DNA of 64,000 nt from contig NZ_CP080524.1 of the NCBI RefSeq assembly GCF_024746795.1, positions 1,612,001 through 1,676,000 of the forward strand, written 5' to 3'. This stretch comes from Mesorhizobium sp. AR10 (GTDB lineage Bacteria; Pseudomonadota; Alphaproteobacteria; Rhizobiales; Rhizobiaceae). Below are positions 1 through 8,031 of the stretch, in pieces. The notes below the pieces were generated by a model. It had not been told where the DNA came from and did no database searches. It saw only the letters and a program-made list of their open reading frames with translations. The translations under genes and the position numbers were made by a program. Every line of letters begins with the position of its first letter. Position 1 is the first letter of the stretch.

Positions 1-220
1 CGACGCGGCGCGAGCCCATGCCGATGGCGAGCGCGCCATAGGCCTTGCCGGCCGACATTTGCGGACGCAGGAACGAGGCGCCGTCCTGACGCTGGAAAGC
101 GACCAGATGGGCGCCGGCATCGAGCACGGAGACGCCCAGCGGCTTGAGTTTGAGCTCGGCACCTTTGGCGAAGGCGGCGTCGATGATCTCAATGGCTTTG
201 TCTAGCGTCAGTGCGGTCAT
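1..220 (-). CDS. GlcG/HbpS-like heme-binding family protein, N-terminal part (runs off the left edge)
   Basis: The 73 visible residues run from an ATG at 220 (RBS-like GGAGAC just upstream) and match the GlcG/HbpS fold: an N-terminal helix with LDKAIEIIDAAFAKG, then LKPLGVSVLDAGAHLVAF and the family stretch ASFLRPQMSAGKAYGAL. Members bind heme or act as accessory proteins of unknown substrate. The C-terminal half is outside the window, so completeness cannot be judged. The call rests on recognised family motifs. Confidence 0.75.
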   Translation of the reverse strand, partial: MTALTLDKAIEIIDAAFAKGAELKLKPLGVSVLDAGAHLVAFQRQDGASFLRPQMSAGKAYGALAIGMGSRRV

Positions 221-421
221 GGGGAGTCTCCTGTTGAAACACGTGATTCATTGACCGGGAGCGGGAGATATAAAATCCCGGTTACGGTTGAAATTGCTTC
301 GCGTGAAGGGGCGAGGTGGAAGGTGGTGACATGGTCCGGATCGTGCCGTTGGCAGGCACCATCCTGATATGGCGTTGCCGCGTTGCCGCTTCCAGATCTG
401 CTGCTGCTGACGGAGCCCTGC

Positions 422-700
422 TTAAGCGATTTTTTTCTTGGCGCGCGCCGGCTTCTTCACCGGGGCCGCAGGCGCATTGGCGAGGTCTTCCGCTTCCTTG
501 GCGAGGCGCAGCGCCCTCAGCTTGTTGGTCTTGGCCTGGCGGGCGTCGCTCTCGGCGACATATTCCGCCATCGCCTTCTGGCGGACGGTGGCTGCTTCTT
601 CCTGCTTCTTGAAACGCGAATCGGCCCGCGCGCGGGCAGTATCCTTAGAGTTCTCAACCAAGAGCGTTTTCCAATCCCGTAAATTATGATTTTCAGCCAC
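422..700 (-). CDS. Small Ala/Lys-rich charged protein, unknown function
   Basis: A 92-residue protein if the GTG at 700 is used; a TTG at 730 would add ten residues. Neither has a good Shine-Dalgarno. The sequence is almost entirely helical in composition, begins AENHNLRDWKTLLVENSKD, has many Ala, Arg, Lys and Glu, and ends in a basic tail (PVKKPARAKKKIA) that could contact nucleic acid. No cysteine-based motif or membrane segment is present in the shorter form. It lies 40 bases downstream of the HxlR gene on the same strand. I do not recognise the family. Confidence 0.55.
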   Translation of the reverse strand: MAENHNLRDWKTLLVENSKDTARARADSRFKKQEEAATVRQKAMAEYVAESDARQAKTNKLRALRLAKEAEDLANAPAAPVKKPARAKKKIA

Positions 701-740
701 TTGATAGCAGAGCCGACCTGCAAATGGCAAAATAAGTTGC

Positions 741-1268
741 TCAGGAGGCCGGGTCGCGGCCGGCGCTCAGCGCCTTGCGGGCGACCACCGCCTCGAATCC
801 GGCCTGCAAGGTGGCACGAACGGAGGTGCCCGCCGAAGCGTCGGCAGGTGTCCCCAGATGCTCGTGGCGCAGTTCGTCCATGAACCGCTCCCACATCGGC
901 GGGCCGCCCTTTTCCAGAAGCTCGGCGCGGATCGAGAGTTCCTCGCTTGTGGGCAGCCAGACGCGGCCCCAGGCTCCGAGATGCGCCAGGATCGGCACCA
1001 GCGTGATGGCCATGTCGGTCAGGCTGTAGATCGCCTTCTGCTTGTGGCTGGGATCGTCGGCCTTGGTCAGCATACCGAGCTCCATCAGCCGCTTCAGCCG
1101 GTCGGCGAGGATGTTGGAGGCGATGCCTTCGATCGAACCGTTGAGCAGTTCGCGAAAATGGCGTTTGCCGCCGAAGATCATGTCGCGAAGGATGATCAGG
1201 CTCCAGCGATCGCCAAACACCTCCAGTGAGAGATTGATCGGGCATCCGGACCGGCGATCGATGTTCAT
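741..1268 (-). CDS. HxlR-family winged-helix transcriptional regulator
   Basis: 175 residues. The N-terminus has the HxlR signature: a Cys at position 9, then LEVFGDRWSLIILRDM (about 15-30), the recognition region FRELLNGSIEGIASNILADR and the wing through LKADDPSHKQKAIYSLT. HxlR proteins are dimeric regulators, often redox- or electrophile-sensing. The start at 1268 has AGGAGAG eight bases upstream; ORF extensions to 1427 run through the divergent promoter and are unlikely. The gene is divergent from the alpha/beta hydrolase at 1371, and the 102-bp gap carries two matched inverted repeats, so it probably controls both genes. Confidence 0.9.
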   Translation of the reverse strand: MNIDRRSGCPINLSLEVFGDRWSLIILRDMIFGGKRHFRELLNGSIEGIASNILADRLKRLMELGMLTKADDPSHKQKAIYSLTDMAITLVPILAHLGAWGRVWLPTSEELSIRAELLEKGGPPMWERFMDELRHEHLGTPADASAGTSVRATLQAGFEAVVARKALSAGRDPAS

Positions 1269-1283
1269 CCGACTCTCCTGAAA

Positions 1284-1308
1284 AACTGGTTGCATTATCG
1301 TATCAGTT
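1284..1308. promoter_or_regulatory. Inverted repeat, candidate HxlR operator 1
   Basis: AACTGGTTG at 1284-1292 and GTATCAGTT at 1300-1308 form an imperfect dyad with a 7-nt centre. It sits 16 bp upstream of the regulator start, where binding would block its own transcription. Same geometry as the dyad at 1321-1345. Confidence 0.55.
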
Positions 1309-1320
1309 TTAATATCGTGC

Positions 1321-1345
1321 AACTGATTGCAAAATACAATCAGTT
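1321..1345. promoter_or_regulatory. Perfect inverted repeat, candidate HxlR operator 2
   Basis: AACTGATTG (1321-1329) and CAATCAGTT (1337-1345) are exact reverse complements separated by 7 nt. The dyad lies 26 bp before the hydrolase ATG, and 37 bp (about 3.5 helical turns) from the first dyad, start to start. Together the pair is the most likely binding region of the adjacent regulator. Confidence 0.6.
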
Positions 1346-1370
1346 TGAGACGCCGGGAGAGGAGATTTCC

Positions 1371-2207
1371 ATGAACAAGACTGTAGAAGCCGAAATCGTG
1401 TCCCAGGCCTTTGGCGATCCCGCGCATCCGGCGATGCTGCTGATCATGGGCGCCATGGCTTCCATGCTATGGTGGCCCGAGGCGCTCTGCAGGAAGCTGG
1501 CCGGCACGGGTCTTTTCGTAATCCGCTATGACAATCGCGATACCGGCCTCTCGACCAAATATGCGCCGGGCGAGCCGCCCTATTCATTCGACGACATGGC
1601 CGACGATGCCATCCGTGTTCTCGACAACCACGACATACGCAAGGCGCATGTTGTCGGCATGTCGATGGGCGGAATGATCGCGCAACTTGTGGCGCTGAAG
1701 CACCCGTCGCGCGTCGCGTCGCTGACGGTGATCAGCAGTTCGCCCGTGGGGACAGACACGTCCCATCTGCCCGGGACGACCGCGGCTTACATGGAGCACT
1801 CGGCCGAAGGCGCTGATGTCGACTGGTCGGACCGTGGCCAGGTGATCGACTTCATCGTCAAGGACGCACACGCCATCGCCAGCACCATGCATCCATTCGA
1901 CGAGACGGGGACAAGGGCGTTCGTCGAACAGGATTACGACCGGTCCGGCGGGTTTCTGAGTGCGACCAATCATTTCATGGTTAAAGGCGGCGAGGACTGG
2001 AAAGGGCGTCTGCACGAAATGAAGGCGCCGCTCCTCGTCATCCACGGAACGTCGGATCCGATCTTTCCGGTCGAGCATGGCGCAGCACTTGTCGACGCGG
2101 TTGCCGACGCCAGGCTTGTTCGTATCGAAGGCGGCGGCCACGAACTGCATCCCGACGATTGGACAACTATCGTCGCTGCTATCGTCGCCCACACTCTAGC
2201 CACGTAG
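1371..2207 (+). CDS. Alpha/beta-fold hydrolase
   Basis: 278 residues. The oxyanion segment LLIMGAMASM follows strand 3. The nucleophile elbow VGMSMGG places the catalytic Ser at 98, with the acid at Asp229 (IHGTSDPIFP) and His257 (EGGGHELHP), a complete triad in the usual order. The ATG at 1371 is preceded by GGGAGAGGAG; longer forms would cross the operator region. The family includes esterases, lactonases and chloroperoxidase-like enzymes, and the substrate cannot be read from the sequence. Divergence from an HxlR gene suggests induction by a small electrophile or xenobiotic (inference). Confidence 0.88.
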   Translation: MNKTVEAEIVSQAFGDPAHPAMLLIMGAMASMLWWPEALCRKLAGTGLFVIRYDNRDTGLSTKYAPGEPPYSFDDMADDAIRVLDNHDIRKAHVVGMSMGGMIAQLVALKHPSRVASLTVISSSPVGTDTSHLPGTTAAYMEHSAEGADVDWSDRGQVIDFIVKDAHAIASTMHPFDETGTRAFVEQDYDRSGGFLSATNHFMVKGGEDWKGRLHEMKAPLLVIHGTSDPIFPVEHGAALVDAVADARLVRIEGGGHELHPDDWTTIVAAIVAHTLAT

Positions 2208-2312
2208 CTGCCCGAGCTGAACCTTGCCCTCCACAGTCCATGGCAATAGTTAAGTAGCTCTTCGCGAGGCAAGGCCAAATCTGCGAACCAAGAAAAAGAG
2301 ACGAGCAAGACA

Positions 2313-2969
2313 ATGTCCTTGACGATGCATCTCCACCCACTGGCATCCTTCTGCTGGAAACCGCTGATCGCGCTCTACGAGAACGGCACCCCGTTCACAT
2401 CGGTCGTCGTCGACCTCGGCAATGAGCAGTCGCGCGCGGCATTCCTGAAGGTATCGCCGACGGGAAAGATGCCGGCGCTGCGTGACGATGCACGCGACCG
2501 CACGGTGCTGGAATCAACTGTTGTCATCGAGTATCTGGCCGCGCACTATCCCGGACCGATCGAGCTCATCCCCACCGACATCGACCTAGCGCTGGCAGTC
2601 CGCCAGGCCGACCGCTTCTATGATTTCTATCTGCAGGAGCCGATGCAGAAGATCGTCGGTGACCGGCTGCGGCCGCAGGACAAGACCGATCCATTCGGTG
2701 TCGAGCAGGCTCGCGCCCAGTTGCGCGGCTCCTATGCCATCGTCGAACAGGATATGCAGTCGAAAACATGGGCGACCGGCGAGGCCTTTACCATGGCCGA
2801 CTGTGCCGCAGCACCTGCGCTGTTCTACGCCAACAAGGTCGAGCCGCTCGGCGACAATTATCCTTCTGTGAAGCACTACCACGACCGGTTGCTGCAGCGC
2901 CCGTCGGTCGCCCGCGTGATCGAGGAGGCGCAGCCCTATTTCAAGTTGTTTCCCTACAACAACGGTTAG
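2313..2969 (+). CDS. Glutathione S-transferase family protein
   Basis: 218 residues, a normal GST length. The N-terminal thioredoxin-like domain (1-80) contains PLASFCWKPLIALYENG, the cis-Pro motif GKMPAL and the glutathione-binding ESTVVIEYL. The all-helical C-terminal domain (about 95-210) has the capping segment TMADCAAAPAL with its conserved Asp. GSTs conjugate glutathione to electrophiles or reduce disulfides in the cytoplasm. The active-site region has SFC, so Ser or Cys chemistry is possible. It lies 105 bp after the hydrolase on the same strand and may be co-expressed. Confidence 0.88.
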   Translation: MSLTMHLHPLASFCWKPLIALYENGTPFTSVVVDLGNEQSRAAFLKVSPTGKMPALRDDARDRTVLESTVVIEYLAAHYPGPIELIPTDIDLALAVRQADRFYDFYLQEPMQKIVGDRLRPQDKTDPFGVEQARAQLRGSYAIVEQDMQSKTWATGEAFTMADCAAAPALFYANKVEPLGDNYPSVKHYHDRLLQRPSVARVIEEAQPYFKLFPYNNG

Positions 2970-3103
2970 GACGTTGCCTCCATGCTGCACGGTCGCGCCC
3001 AGCTCGACCCGACCCCGCCCGGCGTCACATTATGGAGCGGCCTTCGCGCGTCGCTGGCCGACGAGGCTTCACAACCTTCTCGCGCCGGAAGCCCGACTGC
3101 TGC

Positions 3104-3493
3104 CTATGGCGCGACCAGCTTCTCGCGGCCGTCCGGCTCCACCATCTTGAGCCGGCTTTCGGGTCCGTCCGCTTCGAGGATGATGTAGCTCTCGTCGTCG
3201 CCGCCGACGAAACTCAACCCGGCGCTGCTGATCGAGGCGCTGATCTTGACGGATGGCTGACCATTCTGGGGGATCAGGCGGAACAGCACGGTTTCGGCCT
3301 CACCGGCTACAGCCGGCTGAATGGAGATGCTGGAGCGCAGCCGGCCCTCGCGATCGACGATCTCAAGCCCGCTGCCGCGCAGGATGCCGGCGCCGTCTTG
3401 CGCTTTCGCCGGCAGAATTTGTGTCAGCCCGAGCCCGGCGAGCAAAGCCAGATTGACCGCAGTCAATGCGCCGAGAATCACTTCGCGTCTCAT
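3104..3493 (-). CDS. Secreted protein of unknown function with Sec signal peptide
   Basis: 129 residues. Residues 1-32 form a signal peptide: basic MRRE, hydrophobic core ALTAVNLALLAGLGL, and a likely cleavage after AKA. The mature part is beta-rich (GLEIVDREGRLRSSISIQP, SAGLSFVGGDDESYIILE) and ends VEPDGREKLVAP. The pattern resembles small periplasmic beta-sandwich proteins. No catalytic motif is visible. The ArsR gene lies 66 bp upstream on the same strand. Confidence 0.6.
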   Translation of the reverse strand: MRREVILGALTAVNLALLAGLGLTQILPAKAQDGAGILRGSGLEIVDREGRLRSSISIQPAVAGEAETVLFRLIPQNGQPSVKISASISSAGLSFVGGDDESYIILEADGPESRLKMVEPDGREKLVAP

Positions 3494-3559
3494 CGATTGT
3501 TCCTCCTGTCATGAAACCGATTTGCGCTGCTTCAATGAGGATCTGCGAGACTTGAGCTG

Positions 3560-3823
3560 CTATGCTTCCCAGAACTGGTCTAGCCAGATGTTTAGTTTCA
3601 GGAAGCCGGCATTGCTGACAGTATAGACACGCCTTGTGCCTTCGGCCTTGGCGTGAACAAGGCCAGCCTCGAGCAGCACCTTCAGATGCTGCGAAACGGC
3701 CGGACGGGACACCGGCAGACCGGCCGCCAGTTCGTTGACGGTCTTTGGACCGCGCCGGAGCTCCTCAAGAAGATGGCGCCGGTTGGGATCGGCAATCGCC
3801 AGGAAGGCGTCGGAAAAAATCAT
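3560..3823 (-). CDS. ArsR-family winged-helix regulator
   Basis: 87 residues, nearly all DNA-binding domain. It reads IADPNRRHLLEELRRGPKTVNELA, then the recognition helix SRPAVSQHLKVLLEAGLV and the wing AKAEGTRRVYTVS. The metal-binding ELCVCDL motif of arsenic/zinc sensors is absent, which places it with the non-metal subgroup (SdpR-like) that often regulates an adjacent gene. The neighbour upstream on the same strand is the MFS gene, 44 bp away, so operon membership is plausible. Confidence 0.85.
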   Translation of the reverse strand: MIFSDAFLAIADPNRRHLLEELRRGPKTVNELAAGLPVSRPAVSQHLKVLLEAGLVHAKAEGTRRVYTVSNAGFLKLNIWLDQFWEA

Positions 3824-3867
3824 ACCTTATTTGTGAGGCAAAGCTTTCCGAATCTCAACCATTGGTT

Positions 3868-5103
3868 TCAATCTTTTCTGCGCGGGTCGAGCCGCAATGC
3901 TTCCGGCGTCACCGAGCGGTCGGCCGGTTGCGTCTTGAAGGCATCGCGATCTTCGATCGGCACCGGCGCGCGGCGGCTGATGCGCAGCAGCGTATAGCCC
4001 GCCAGGCACAGATGCGCGAGAGCCGTCGCAAGGAACAGGCCCTCGGGCCGCATCCAGCCCATCAGGCCTGCGGCCAGCAACGGTCCGATCATGGTGCCGA
4101 AACCATAGAGCAGCAGCAGGCCGCCCGACACTTTGACGAAATCCTCGGCGCGCGCGTGGTCGTTGGCATGCGCTACGGCGATCGAATAGAGCGTGTAGGC
4201 GAAGGCACCATAGGCGGCGGTGAAGACAAGGACGAAGACGCTGGAGCGCGGTTCGAACAGGAAGATGGCGAGGGCAAACAGCGCCGCGCCGACGGCCGCG
4301 CCCGCCAGCACAAAACGACGGTCGGTCTTGTCGGACAGACGTCCGGCCGGAAGCTGCATAGCGGCGCCGGCGACGACCACCAGGCTCATCATCAGCGCGA
4401 TCTCGGCCGTGGAAATGCCGATGCGGGCGCCATAGACGGCGCCGAGCGTACCCCAGGCACCATTGGCGATGCCGATCAAAAGGCAGGCGATCGCCGACAC
4501 CGGCGAATTGGCATAAAGCCCCTTGATGTCGAGCGACACGTCCTGCAGCGGCTTGGGATGCGAAGCCGACGAGACGGCGGTTGGGATCAGCGACAGGCAG
4601 AACAATATGCCGGTGATCATGAACAGCGAGGCCGACTTCACGTCACCGCCGGCGACGATCATCTGGCCGCCCATGATCGAGGCATAGGTGACCATCATGT
4701 AAAGCCCGAAGACGGTGCCACGGTTCTCGTTGGTGGCTTTTTCGTTCAGCCAGCTTTCGATGACCATGAAGGCGCCGGCCATGGTGAAGCCGGTGAAGGC
4801 GCGCAGCAGGATCCAGACATATTCGTCGATGATCAGACCGGTGAGCAGCGCGACGATGGCTCCCGACGCGGCGAAAGCGCCGAAGGCCCTGACGTGGCCG
4901 GCGCGGCGCACGATGCGCGGCGCAAAGAAGCAGCCGGTGACGAAGCCGCCGGCCCAGGCCGTGCCCATCAGGCCGAGCGACGCCGTCGAGAAGCCTTCGA
5001 GCTGACCGCGCAGCGGCAACAGCAGGCCGTGCAGCCCGGATGCCGCCAGCAGGAAAGCGGTGCCGCGCAGCAACGAGAGGATCGGTCGGTAGGTTGCGAA
5101 CAT
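3868..5103 (-). CDS. MFS transporter
   Basis: 411 residues with about 12 hydrophobic segments, the major-facilitator layout. The loop after TM2 carries APRIVRRAGHVRAFG, related to the family motif, and the central loop separates two six-helix halves. The C-terminal half repeats the pattern (PAGRLSDKTDRRFVL). It resembles the YcaD/UMF1-like branch, so export of a small molecule across the inner membrane is likely, substrate unknown. The ATG at 5103 gives a typical N-terminus (MFATYRPILSLLRGTAFL). A TTG at 5193 would add 30 polar residues overlapping nothing and cannot be excluded. Confidence 0.85.
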   Translation of the reverse strand: MFATYRPILSLLRGTAFLLAASGLHGLLLPLRGQLEGFSTASLGLMGTAWAGGFVTGCFFAPRIVRRAGHVRAFGAFAASGAIVALLTGLIIDEYVWILLRAFTGFTMAGAFMVIESWLNEKATNENRGTVFGLYMMVTYASIMGGQMIVAGGDVKSASLFMITGILFCLSLIPTAVSSASHPKPLQDVSLDIKGLYANSPVSAIACLLIGIANGAWGTLGAVYGARIGISTAEIALMMSLVVVAGAAMQLPAGRLSDKTDRRFVLAGAAVGAALFALAIFLFEPRSSVFVLVFTAAYGAFAYTLYSIAVAHANDHARAEDFVKVSGGLLLLYGFGTMIGPLLAAGLMGWMRPEGLFLATALAHLCLAGYTLLRISRRAPVPIEDRDAFKTQPADRSVTPEALRLDPRRKD

Positions 5104-5206
5104 GTTTTGATCCGGCTGGGGTTCGTGGCGCAGGTGTTTGGGAAGGCGCCGGGTCTGAAGACGATCGTATTCGGGCTTTTCGGCGGCGCTCAATCAGCTT
5201 TTGAAA

Positions 5207-5401
5207 TTACCCGCGGCGAAACAGCGCCTCGGCTGCCGACTTGGTGGTGTCCTTGGTCCTAAGTTCTGCTTCCAGCCGGGCAATCTCGTCGCGCAGGATG
5301 CCGATGCGCTCGGACAGTTCGCTGAGCGAAAGCAGCGACAGATCCTGCCCGATTTCATGCGGTCGGGCTTTCTTCTTGGGTTCGTCGTCGAAGATCGCCA
5401 T
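5207..5401 (-). CDS. DUF1192 family protein
   Basis: 64 residues. Starts MAIFDDEPKKKARPHEIGQDLS and continues LSLSELSERIGILRDEIARLEAEL, the conserved core of DUF1192, a small alphaproteobacterial family with a C-terminal coiled coil. The function is not known. A GGAGG-type RBS precedes the ATG at 5401. It is divergent from the quinone oxidoreductase gene by 131 bp. Confidence 0.85.
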   Translation of the reverse strand: MAIFDDEPKKKARPHEIGQDLSLLSLSELSERIGILRDEIARLEAELRTKDTTKSAAEALFRRG

Positions 5402-5532
5402 CGTCGCTCCTCCCTGATTTGGCCATTTGCCTGATCTGGCAATGAGCATACATAGGGCAGGGGCGTGGATGCAAATAGCCGGCAAGAGACTGGCAGCCGG
5501 CCACAAGCTGGCGGAGCGAGACGGGAAAATTC

Positions 5533-6543
5533 ATGGCGAGCGGACAAAAAATTCCGGCGAATATGACGGCCATCGCGATCTCGGAGCCCGGGGGGCCACG
5601 GGTGCTGAAACCGGAAACCCGCGACGTGCCGATGCCCGGTCCGGGTGAGATCCTGATCCGGGTGCGCGCCGCCGGTGTCAACCGACCTGACGTCCAGCAG
5701 CGCAAGGGCGCCTATCCGCCGCCGCCCGGCGCATCGGACCTGCCGGGCCTCGAAGCATCGGGTGAAGTTGCAGCGCTTGGCGACGAAATATCGCGCTGGC
5801 GTGTCGGCGACCGCGTCTGCGCGCTGACGCCCGGCGGCGGCTATGCCGAATATGTCAAGGTTCACACCGGCAGCGTGCTGCCGCTGCCCGCCGGCTTTAC
5901 CCACACCGAGGCGGCAGCGGTGCCGGAAAACTACTTCACCGTCTGGCACAATGTGTTCGAGCGCGGCGGCCTGAAGCGGGGCGAGACGCTGCTCGTTCAC
6001 GGCGGCTCGTCGGGGATCGGCACCACAGCGATCCAGCTGGCGTCCGCCTTCGGTGCGTATGTCGTCACCACCGCCGGAACCAAGGAGAAATGCGACGCCT
6101 GCCTGAAGCTCGGCGCCGACCAGGCGATCAACTACCGCGACGAGGATTTCGTCGCCGCGGTCAAGGAGGCAACCGGGGGCAAGGGCGCCAATGTCATCCT
6201 CGACATGGTCGGCGGCGACTATGTGGCGCGCAATTACGAAGCCGCTGCGGTGGAAGGGCGCATCGTCCAGATCGCCGTGCAAAGCGGCGCGGTGGCGAAC
6301 GCCGACTTCTCGAAGATCATGGTCAAGCGGCTGACGCATACCGGTTCGACGCTGCGGCCCCGCACGGTCGAGTTCAAGGCGGCAATCGCCGCCGCTCTGG
6401 AGGCCCAGGTGTGGCCGCTGCTCGGCACCCGCAAGGTGGCGCCGGTCATGGACATGATCTTCCCGCTCAAGGAAGCCTGGCGGGCGCATGAGCGGATGGA
6501 GGACGGCGAGCATATCGGCAAGATCGTGCTCGATGTCGGCTAG
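5533..6543 (+). CDS. NAD(P)H quinone oxidoreductase, zinc-independent MDR (PIG3-type)
   Basis: 336 residues of the medium-chain dehydrogenase/reductase superfamily. The N-terminal GroES-like domain has GEILIRVRAAGVNRPDVQQRKG, and the Rossmann domain has VHGGSSGIGTTAIQLA, the nucleotide-binding AGGVG-like motif with NADP preference. There are no zinc-ligand cysteines, typical of quinone reductases. The TAPPPPGASDLPGLE-like segment and LKPETRDVPMP fit the PIG3/Qor2 subfamily, which reduces quinones or alpha,beta-unsaturated carbonyls. Start at 5533; a second Met at 5563 (MTAIAISEPG) is an alternative and is nearer the family's usual N-terminus. Confidence 0.9.
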   Translation: MASGQKIPANMTAIAISEPGGPRVLKPETRDVPMPGPGEILIRVRAAGVNRPDVQQRKGAYPPPPGASDLPGLEASGEVAALGDEISRWRVGDRVCALTPGGGYAEYVKVHTGSVLPLPAGFTHTEAAAVPENYFTVWHNVFERGGLKRGETLLVHGGSSGIGTTAIQLASAFGAYVVTTAGTKEKCDACLKLGADQAINYRDEDFVAAVKEATGGKGANVILDMVGGDYVARNYEAAAVEGRIVQIAVQSGAVANADFSKIMVKRLTHTGSTLRPRTVEFKAAIAAALEAQVWPLLGTRKVAPVMDMIFPLKEAWRAHERMEDGEHIGKIVLDVG

Positions 6544-6652
6544 GCCGTATCGATGTTCAGGTGATGTCGACTGGCAAATGGCGGCCTGATCTGAATCTCG
6601 ACGTCCCGGGCGTTCGCGTCACCGCAAACAAGCTGAACAAAGGCTTAATGCT

Positions 6653-6672
6653 GCAATGCACAATTGCATTGC
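6653..6672. promoter_or_regulatory. Perfect inverted repeat upstream of the DUF1127 gene
   Basis: GCAATGC (6653-6659) and GCATTGC (6666-6672) are exact complements with a 6-nt centre. The dyad lies about 90 bp before the DUF1127 start. The TGC-N-GCA form is common to operators of LysR, LuxR and other dimeric regulators, so the binding protein cannot be named. Confidence 0.4.
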
Positions 6673-6761
6673 CGCCATGCAAAAGCGTCTGTTCAATTCC
6701 TGGGCAGCGGTGCCTATCTAAGCGGCATCGAAACGAACGATCCCACGAATGGAGGACTATC

Positions 6762-6902
6762 ATGAACCCGATCCGCGCTTTCCGTAACTGGCGCATGTAC
6801 AATGAGACCGTGCGCGAGCTGAACAAGCTCAACGCCCGTGAGCTGAACGATCTCGGCATCAACCGCGCCGACATCGAGAAGATCGCCCGCAAAGTGATTT
6901 GA
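6762..6902 (+). CDS. DUF1127 microprotein (YjiS-like)
   Basis: 46 residues: NPIRAFRNWRMYNETVRELNKLNARELNDLGINRADIEKIARKV. This is the DUF1127 pattern, an Arg-rich helix followed by L-x-x-L-x-x-RELxDLGIxRxDI. In rhizobia short DUF1127 proteins have been linked to RNA turnover and phosphate or carbon metabolism, but the role of this one is unknown. A GGAGG sits 9 bases before the ATG. A strong terminator follows at 6986. Confidence 0.88.
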   Translation: MNPIRAFRNWRMYNETVRELNKLNARELNDLGINRADIEKIARKVI

Positions 6903-6985
6903 TTTCTAGCATGGTCCCGTCCGAAGACCGGGCCATGCCGTATAAGCCAGAGCCGCAGCAGACGGGTTTCCCGTCACCGGTTCCG

Positions 6986-7020
6986 AACCCGCTGGACCCC
7001 GTCCGGCGGGTTTTGTCTTT
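6986..7020 (+). terminator. Rho-independent terminator after the DUF1127 gene
   Basis: AACCCGC (6986-6992) pairs with GCGGGTT (7006-7012), extended inward by GGAC/GTCC around one bulge per side, and is followed by TTGTCTTT. It separates the DUF1127 unit from trcR. Confidence 0.75.
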
Positions 7021-7190
7021 TTGGGCGCTGGGTCCATGGCTTTGGCCGGCCCCACATCGTGCTGGCGGCGCGCCTTCCAAAAACGTTGCGAAATGGCAAG
7101 AGAGCGGTTATACAGACCGCGAATTTCCCATTTTGGTGGCTTAACCCACCGCCCGCGCGGGAACGCGGGCGAACGAGAAGGATTTTTGCA

Positions 7191-7886
7191 ATGGCCAATA
7201 CGCTGCTGATGCCCAAGGCGACTGCCGTCTGGCTGGTCGACAACACCGCGCTGTCCTTCGAGCAGATCGCGCAGTTCTGCGGGCTGCACCCGCTCGAGGT
7301 CAAGGCGATCGCCGACGGCGAATCGGCGCAAGGCATCAAGGGCATGGACCCGATCATGACCGGCCAGCTGAGCCGCGACGAGATCGCGCGCGCCGAGAAG
7401 GACCCGAACCAGCGGCTGAAGCTGTCCGACCCCAAGGTGCGGGTGCCGGAATCCAAGCGCAAGGGCCCGCGCTACACGCCACTGTCCAAGCGCCAGGACC
7501 GACCCAACGCCATTCTCTGGCTGGTGCGCAACCATCCCGAGTTGAAGGACGCGCAGATCTCGCGCCTGGTCGGCACGACCAAGTCGACGATCGATCAGAT
7601 CCGTGACCGAAAGCACTGGAATTCGGCCAATCTGCAGCCGATGGACCCGGTGACGCTGGGCCTGGCCTCGCAGATCGACCTCGATATGGAAGTCAACCGC
7701 GCCTCGCGTGGCCGCGAGCAGCCTCAACCGGTCGGCGACACGCTGCTGCCGGCGGCCTTGACCGAACGGCTGGTGCCGGCGCCGGAGAAGCCGAAGGACG
7801 AGGACGCCGAACTCGACGCCAACGCCGTCTTCGCCAAGCTTTCGGCCTTGAAGTCGAAAGACAAGGATGCGGACGACGAGGAGTGA
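7191..7886 (+). CDS. trcR: Cell-cycle transcriptional regulator TrcR (DUF1013)
   Basis: 231 residues, highly conserved in alphaproteobacteria. The first half contains MPKATAVWLVDNTALSFEQIAQFCGLHPLEVKAIADGE, a helix-turn-helix-like segment. It continues with KRKGPRYTPLSKRQDRPNAILWLVRNHPEL and a second HTH-like part AQISRLVGTTKSTIDQIRDR. The C-terminal 50 residues are acidic and low-complexity. The family is annotated as a cell-cycle regulator in the CtrA network; I infer the role from family membership. ATG at 7191, after AGAAGGA. Confidence 0.85.
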   Translation: MANTLLMPKATAVWLVDNTALSFEQIAQFCGLHPLEVKAIADGESAQGIKGMDPIMTGQLSRDEIARAEKDPNQRLKLSDPKVRVPESKRKGPRYTPLSKRQDRPNAILWLVRNHPELKDAQISRLVGTTKSTIDQIRDRKHWNSANLQPMDPVTLGLASQIDLDMEVNRASRGREQPQPVGDTLLPAALTERLVPAPEKPKDEDAELDANAVFAKLSALKSKDKDADDEE

Positions 7887-7984
7887 GAGGAGAGGTCGGC
7901 CGTAGGCCGATCAATCGACAACGATTTGTCGATTGAAACGACGAGCGCCCGAAGCCATAGCGAAGGGCAAGCGCCGACCTTAGA

Positions 7985-8011
7985 AAAAAGCCCGCTTCGA
8001 GCGGGCTTTTT
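7985..8011. terminator. Bidirectional Rho-independent terminator
   Basis: AAAAAGCCCGCT (7985-7996) and AGCGGGCTTTTT (8000-8011) make a 12-bp stem with T-runs on both strands. It serves trcR on plus and the convergent WYL regulator on minus. Confidence 0.85.
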
Positions 8012-8031
8012 ATTGGCAGGATCTAGCGGCG

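Noticed and set aside
3745..5262. Long plus-strand frame opposite the MFS gene
   Set aside because: Antisense reading of high-GC codons; His/Gln/Arg-rich product, no RBS. The same holds for 17990-19414, 20988-22745, 26778-28037 and 39930-41501.
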